In this document: positions 60,472 to 64,000 of the stretch, piece after piece
Position numbering within the stretch: position 1 is the stretch's first letter
How the letters are laid out: every line of letters begins with the position of its first letter
Assembly: GCA_049323895.1 (NCBI GenBank)
Contig: JBMOKT010000039.1
Coordinates: 310,001 to 374,000, forward strand
Direction: 5' to 3'
DNA from: JBMOKT01 sp049323895
GTDB lineage: Bacteria; Bacillota; Peptococcia; Peptococcales; BICA1-8
Length of the DNA stretch: 64,000 bases
Notes under the pieces: generated by a model
Seen by the model: only the letters and a program-made list of their open reading frames with translations
Database searches by the model: none
Told to the model about the DNA's origin: nothing
Position numbers and translations under genes: made by a program

Positions 60472-60488
60472 TTAAGAGGGGAAAACAT

Positions 60489-61757
60489 ATGGATGAGAGT
60501 TTAGTTTGTATAAAACAAAAAATACCGGTCCCCATTTTAGCTAGTGTGGATGACTCAATTAGGGATGCAATTAAAAAAGCAGGCATTAGTTTTGAAGACA
60601 TTGTAGGCTGCAAAGTAGGCATCACCGCCGGAAGCCGTGGAATCAGCTCCTATCTGGAGGTATTGCGGACCTTAGTAGTAATGATAAAAGAAGCAGGAGG
60701 TTTCCCGATTATAATTCCTGCTATGGGTTCCCATGGCGGGGGTACATCAGCAGGGCAAATAGAGGTCCTTGCTGGTCTAGGCATAACCGAGGAGTCTTTG
60801 GGTGCTTCGATTTGCAGGGATAATGAAACAATTTTATTGAGTGAGACAGCCCAGGGGATTCCAGTATATTGTAATGCCCAGGCAGCAAAAGTTGATAAAC
60901 TTGTCGTAGTAAACAGGATTAAGCCCCATACGGACTTCACGGGTGAAATTGAGAGTGGGATTTGCAAGATGCTTGCTATTGGTCTAGGTAGCTCCCGGGG
61001 GGCGGTAACTGTACATTCCCATGCTCTGGTAAATGGGTATGAACAGGTAATCACCGATGTTGCCGGGGTAATGATAAATACATTACCAATCTTTTTTGCG
61101 GTAGCAATAGCTGAAAACTGGAAAGGGCAAACCAAAAAAATAGAGATACTGCTTCCCGACGAAATAATATTAAAGGAAAAAGGGCTTTTGAGTGAAATTA
61201 AATCTGAAATGATTAAGTTGCCCTTTAAGTCAGTTGATGTTTTGGTAATAGGGGAGATAGGCAAAGATATTTCCGGGACTGGAATGGATACCAAGGTAGT
61301 GGGGCGGATTATGGTGCGAGGGCAAATGGAACCCGATTTTCCTAAAATTAAGCGGATTGTAGTTTTGAATCTTTCCTCTAAATCCCATGGCAATGCCATT
61401 GGTATTGGACTGGCCGATATCACGACAGAAAAGGTATTTAAAGCCATAAATATTAGAGAAACTTCATTGAACGCTATTTCTTCCATGTCTCCGGAGCAAG
61501 GTCGTTTACCCTGTATTGTGGCTAATGACCGGGAAGCTATCGAATCAGCATTGTTAACTCTAGGTGCTGTAAAAAAAGAGGGGGCACGAATTGTTTACAT
61601 AAAGAACACCTTAAATTTGGAGACCTTAGCTGTATCAGAATCAATGTTGGAAGAAGTAAGGCTTAACCCATATTTAGAGGTAATAGGCAGACCAAGCCCA
61701 ATAACATTTAATGAAGAAGGGGAGCTAATAGATCCTTTTATTTCCCAGGGAGATTAA
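60489..61757 (+). CDS. LarA-like protein (lactate racemase / DUF2088 family), paralogue 2
   Basis: 422 residues, the same length as the paralogue at 40461. It shares ITAGSRGISS, PAMGSHGGGTSAGQIEVLAGLGIT, NRIKPHTDFTGEIESGICKML, IGEIGKDISGTGMDTKVVGR and GIGLADITT, at matching positions. The GSH and KPH residues are kept. It would epimerise the C2 (or similar) centre of an imported acid so that the D-specific GlcD can act. AGAGGGG precedes ATG 60489. It lies between glcE and glcF, so all four proteins are made together. Confidence 0.78.
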   Translation: MDESLVCIKQKIPVPILASVDDSIRDAIKKAGISFEDIVGCKVGITAGSRGISSYLEVLRTLVVMIKEAGGFPIIIPAMGSHGGGTSAGQIEVLAGLGITEESLGASICRDNETILLSETAQGIPVYCNAQAAKVDKLVVVNRIKPHTDFTGEIESGICKMLAIGLGSSRGAVTVHSHALVNGYEQVITDVAGVMINTLPIFFAVAIAENWKGQTKKIEILLPDEIILKEKGLLSEIKSEMIKLPFKSVDVLVIGEIGKDISGTGMDTKVVGRIMVRGQMEPDFPKIKRIVVLNLSSKSHGNAIGIGLADITTEKVFKAINIRETSLNAISSMSPEQGRLPCIVANDREAIESALLTLGAVKKEGARIVYIKNTLNLETLAVSESMLEEVRLNPYLEVIGRPSPITFNEEGELIDPFISQGD

Positions 61758-61786
61758 CATATTAATTTTTTTAAGAGGTGAGCAAA

Positions 61787-63049
61787 TTGCCCGAAATTAA
61801 GGAAAGCCTTGCTGAGATAATTAAAGGCTGCAGCCGCTGCGGTTTTTGTATGGTAGAATGTCCGGCTTACGGAGCCTCTAAGATAGAGTGGGATGCGGCC
61901 CGGGGGAGGGTTAAACTAGCCTTTGAGCTAGTCTGCGGCAACCTTTCCCTAGAAAAAGATTTAGATGATATAATTGACACTTGTCTTATGTGCAGAAGCT
62001 GTTATGAGCATTGTGCTTCTAAAATTGATACGCCTAAAGCTGTACAACTACTTCGAACCCTTCGTTACAAATCTGGTAAAATGAAACTACCCTACCGAAT
62101 GGTGTTAGAAAAAATACTCAGCAATAAGGGTCTAATGGCTATGGGAACGCGGGTTATGAGTGGTGCCCAGGACCTAGGATTAAATAAACTTTTAGATACA
62201 GGGATTATTGTAAAGCTATTTCCTGAGGTCGGTGCCATAGGTAAGGTATTGCCTATACTTCCTAAAAAAAGAGCAAGAAAAATACTTCCCAGTGTTGCAG
62301 CGGCAGAAGGAAAAGTTAAGGCTAAGGTTGTTTATTTTTTAGGATGTGCGGTGGATTTTGCTTACCCAGATGTAGCCCAATCAACTGTAAAGTTTCTGCA
62401 ATGCCAGGGAATAGAGGTAATAATTCCTGAGGTGTCCTGCTGTGGTCTCCCTGCGTATAATTATGGACATGAAAAAGTAGTCAGGGAAATGGCCAAAAGC
62501 AATCTGGAACGGATAGATTTAGATGGTGCAGATGCTGTAGTTAGTGATTGTGCAACTTGCCTTTCATTTTTAAAAGAATATCCGGAGCAATTTACAGATG
62601 AAATCTATAAAGAAAAGGCAGAAAAACTGTCGGGGAAAATTAAGGACTTATCGGAATTAATTTTAGAAATTGGTTTGGAAAAACCCATAAAAGAAGTGGA
62701 AAAACGTATTACCTACCATCAGCCCTGTCATATAGGAAGGTTCTTAGGCAAGACTAAAGAAGTTGAAAAAGTCTTGAAAAACCTCCCGGGGATCACATAT
62801 ATCAAGTCAGCCAATCAAAATGAGTGCTGTGGTGGTGCAGGGAGTTATTGTATTACGCAGCAGAAACGCTCAGAAAAAATATTGCAAAAGAAAATAACAG
62901 GAGTAAGGGAAACTGGGGCGGATGTATTAGTTACCAATTGTCCGGCCTGCATGATACAGTTGAGTTCGGGGTTAAAGGACACAGAAAATCCAATGCCTGT
63001 TATTCATCTAACCCAACTGCTAAGTGAAATTTATACTAAAAATTCATAA
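61787..63049 (+). CDS. glcF: GlcF-like iron-sulphur subunit
   Basis: About 420 residues. [4Fe-4S] motifs CSRCGFCMVECP and CLMCRSCYEHCA (the last Cys is followed by Ala where Pro is usual). CCG domains: LGCAVDF, SCCGLPAYNYG and DCATC, then QPCHIGRF, ECCGGAGSY and NCPACM. TTG 61787 fits with AAGAGGTG 6 bases upstream; in-frame GTG 61778 overlaps that site. It accepts electrons from GlcD/GlcE of this operon. A terminator follows. Confidence 0.9.
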   Translation: MPEIKESLAEIIKGCSRCGFCMVECPAYGASKIEWDAARGRVKLAFELVCGNLSLEKDLDDIIDTCLMCRSCYEHCASKIDTPKAVQLLRTLRYKSGKMKLPYRMVLEKILSNKGLMAMGTRVMSGAQDLGLNKLLDTGIIVKLFPEVGAIGKVLPILPKKRARKILPSVAAAEGKVKAKVVYFLGCAVDFAYPDVAQSTVKFLQCQGIEVIIPEVSCCGLPAYNYGHEKVVREMAKSNLERIDLDGADAVVSDCATCLSFLKEYPEQFTDEIYKEKAEKLSGKIKDLSELILEIGLEKPIKEVEKRITYHQPCHIGRFLGKTKEVEKVLKNLPGITYIKSANQNECCGGAGSYCITQQKRSEKILQKKITGVRETGADVLVTNCPACMIQLSSGLKDTENPMPVIHLTQLLSEIYTKNS

Positions 63050-63063
63050 CCCCCCCTTTTTAC

Positions 63064-63098
63064 AATAGGCTGCCAATTTATTCTGGAAGCCTATTTTT
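63064..63098. terminator. Intrinsic terminator after the TRAP-GlcDE-LarA-GlcF unit
   Basis: AATAGGCT pairs with AGCCTATT, followed by TTTAATGG; an earlier TTTTT lies on the other side, so it may work both ways. The gap up to 63224 shows nothing else. Confidence 0.75.
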
Positions 63099-63224
63099 AA
63101 TGGTTTGTCGTTGTATAATTAATAATCCGGACTAACTTAAATAAATTGTTTATTTGTTCCTGATTATGCTAATATTTATAGGAGTAAGGACAATAAAATT
63201 AAAAAATATAATGAGGTATTGAAA

Positions 63225-64000
63225 ATGGCAAAGGTTATTTTAAAGCTGGGTATTAAAAAAAGGATAGAGAAGGGGCATCCCTGGGTTTATAAAAATGAAG
63301 TAGATAGAATTGAAGGGGATTATTTCCCGGGTGATATTGTTGAAGTATTAAATCATAAGGGAATCTTTCTGGGCAAAGGGTACATCAACCCTAAATCATT
63401 GATATTGGTAAGATTAATGACAAGGAACAGGGATGAAAAAATTGACAAAGAATTTTTTTCGAGAAGGATAACTCGGGCTTGGGAATATAGGAAAAAAGTT
63501 ATGGACACAACCAGCTGCCGTGTCATCTATGGTGAAGCTGATGAAATACCAGGGCTTATAGTCGATAAATTTAATGACTACCTATCCCTGCAGACTCTTA
63601 CATATGGTATTGATCAGTATAAGGACATCATTGCCGACGTTTTGTGGGAAGTAGTACAGCCTCTGGGGATTTATGAACGAAATGACAGTCAGGTTCGCCT
63701 TTTGGAAGGTTTAGATGAACGTAAAGGTAAATTGCGGGGTGACTTTGAGCCGGCAACAATTATTAATGAAAATGGTGTAAAGATGCTTGTTGATATAAAG
63801 GATGGTCAAAAAACCGGCTACTTTCTTGATCAGAAGGAAAACAGGCTGTCTATCAAAGATATTGTTAAAAATGGGGAAGTATTGGATTGCTTCTGCCATA
63901 CAGGTTCCTTTGCGTTGCATGCAGCCTGCTTCGGGGCTAACCATGTAACTGCTGTAGATATCTCTGAACATGCTGTAGATACTGCCCGAAAAAATGCAGA
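63225..64000 (+). CDS. rlmI: RlmI-like 23S rRNA (cytosine-5) methyltransferase, 3' end outside window
   Basis: About 258 visible residues in a frame open to the window end. The N-terminal PUA-like domain has KGHPWVYKNEVDRIEG. The middle has YGEADEIPGLIVDKF and GQKTGYFLDQKENR, both typical of the RlmI/YccW group. The SAM site begins VLDCFCHTGSFALHAA with AVDISEHAVDTARKNA. These enzymes methylate 23S rRNA at a cytosine. ATG 63225 follows GAGGT. It is a separate transcription unit from the TRAP operon. Confidence 0.88.
   Translation, partial: MAKVILKLGIKKRIEKGHPWVYKNEVDRIEGDYFPGDIVEVLNHKGIFLGKGYINPKSLILVRLMTRNRDEKIDKEFFSRRITRAWEYRKKVMDTTSCRVIYGEADEIPGLIVDKFNDYLSLQTLTYGIDQYKDIIADVLWEVVQPLGIYERNDSQVRLLEGLDERKGKLRGDFEPATIINENGVKMLVDIKDGQKTGYFLDQKENRLSIKDIVKNGEVLDCFCHTGSFALHAACFGANHVTAVDISEHAVDTARKNA

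Noticed and set aside
60650..61486. 278-codon open frame on the - strand inside the LarA-like gene
   Set aside because: Shadow of the + strand gene; low-complexity Ile/Ser/Pro composition and no motif.

Overview
The window is about 64 kb of low-GC DNA from a bacterial chromosome, almost certainly a spore-forming anaerobic Clostridia-class Firmicute (Peptococcaceae-like, inferred). Supporting signs are strong AGGAGG-type ribosome binding sites, frequent GTG and TTG starts, three T-box leaders, a Mn2+-type riboswitch, sigma-54 control, a DUF3231 protein of the kind common in spore formers, and a corrinoid-reactivator-like ASKHA protein. No rRNA, tRNA, CRISPR, prophage or transposase was seen. 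Nearly all genes are on the + strand.

The theme is uptake and oxidation of small organic acids. Left part (1-10.5 kb): the end of a GntR regulator, a DUF1805 protein, a ThDP enzyme and a polytopic transporter; an ASKHA protein on the - strand; a phosphodiesterase; a yybP-ykoY riboswitch that now precedes only a hydrolase remnant; a methyltransferase, a cupin and a 3-hydroxyacyl-CoA dehydrogenase remnant; then a first GlcD/GlcF pair. Region 10.8-22 kb: a PrpR-type sigma-54 activator, a perfect -24/-12 promoter, and a nine-gene operon with a class III CoA-transferase, an HMG-CoA-lyase-like enzyme, a TctCBA transporter, a TtuC/LeuB-like decarboxylating dehydrogenase, a LeuC/LeuD-like hydratase and a trans-aconitate-methyltransferase-like enzyme. 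This looks like one catabolic pathway for a branched or unsaturated di- or tricarboxylate.

Region 22-36 kb: a second copy of the polytopic transporter family, a two-repeat DUF3231 protein and a small protein on the - strand, a TAXI-type TRAP transporter with its DUF1850 partner, an arsR-acr3-arsC operon, and tandem T-boxes (specifier read as UUC, Phe) before a Glu/Leu/Phe/Val dehydrogenase and a TrpXYZ-like ABC importer. Region 36-48 kb: an RlpA-like protein on the - strand, an IlvD-family dehydratase, an Nramp-like transporter without the metal motif, a LarA-like protein, a soluble cupin-PocR-histidine kinase with an AraC-type response regulator, an NCS2 permease, an EamA transporter and uracil-DNA glycosylase.

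Region 48-63 kb: a third T-box (tentatively Ser) before a GlcE/GlcD/GlcF module, then an IclR regulator preceded by three copies of one 15-bp operator-like site, then a TIM-barrel-like protein, a DctPQM TRAP transporter, GlcD, GlcE, a second LarA-like protein and GlcF. The last set reads as a complete import, epimerise and oxidise unit for a 2-hydroxy acid. The window ends inside an RlmI-type rRNA methyltransferase gene.

The most interesting candidates are the sigma-54 carboxylate operon, the two LarA-like clusters (one with a cupin-PocR kinase), the amino-acid T-box in front of a 2-hydroxyacid dehydrogenase, the riboswitch that has lost its gene, and a dispersed hairpin repeat. All assignments come from reading the sequence; no database search was run.
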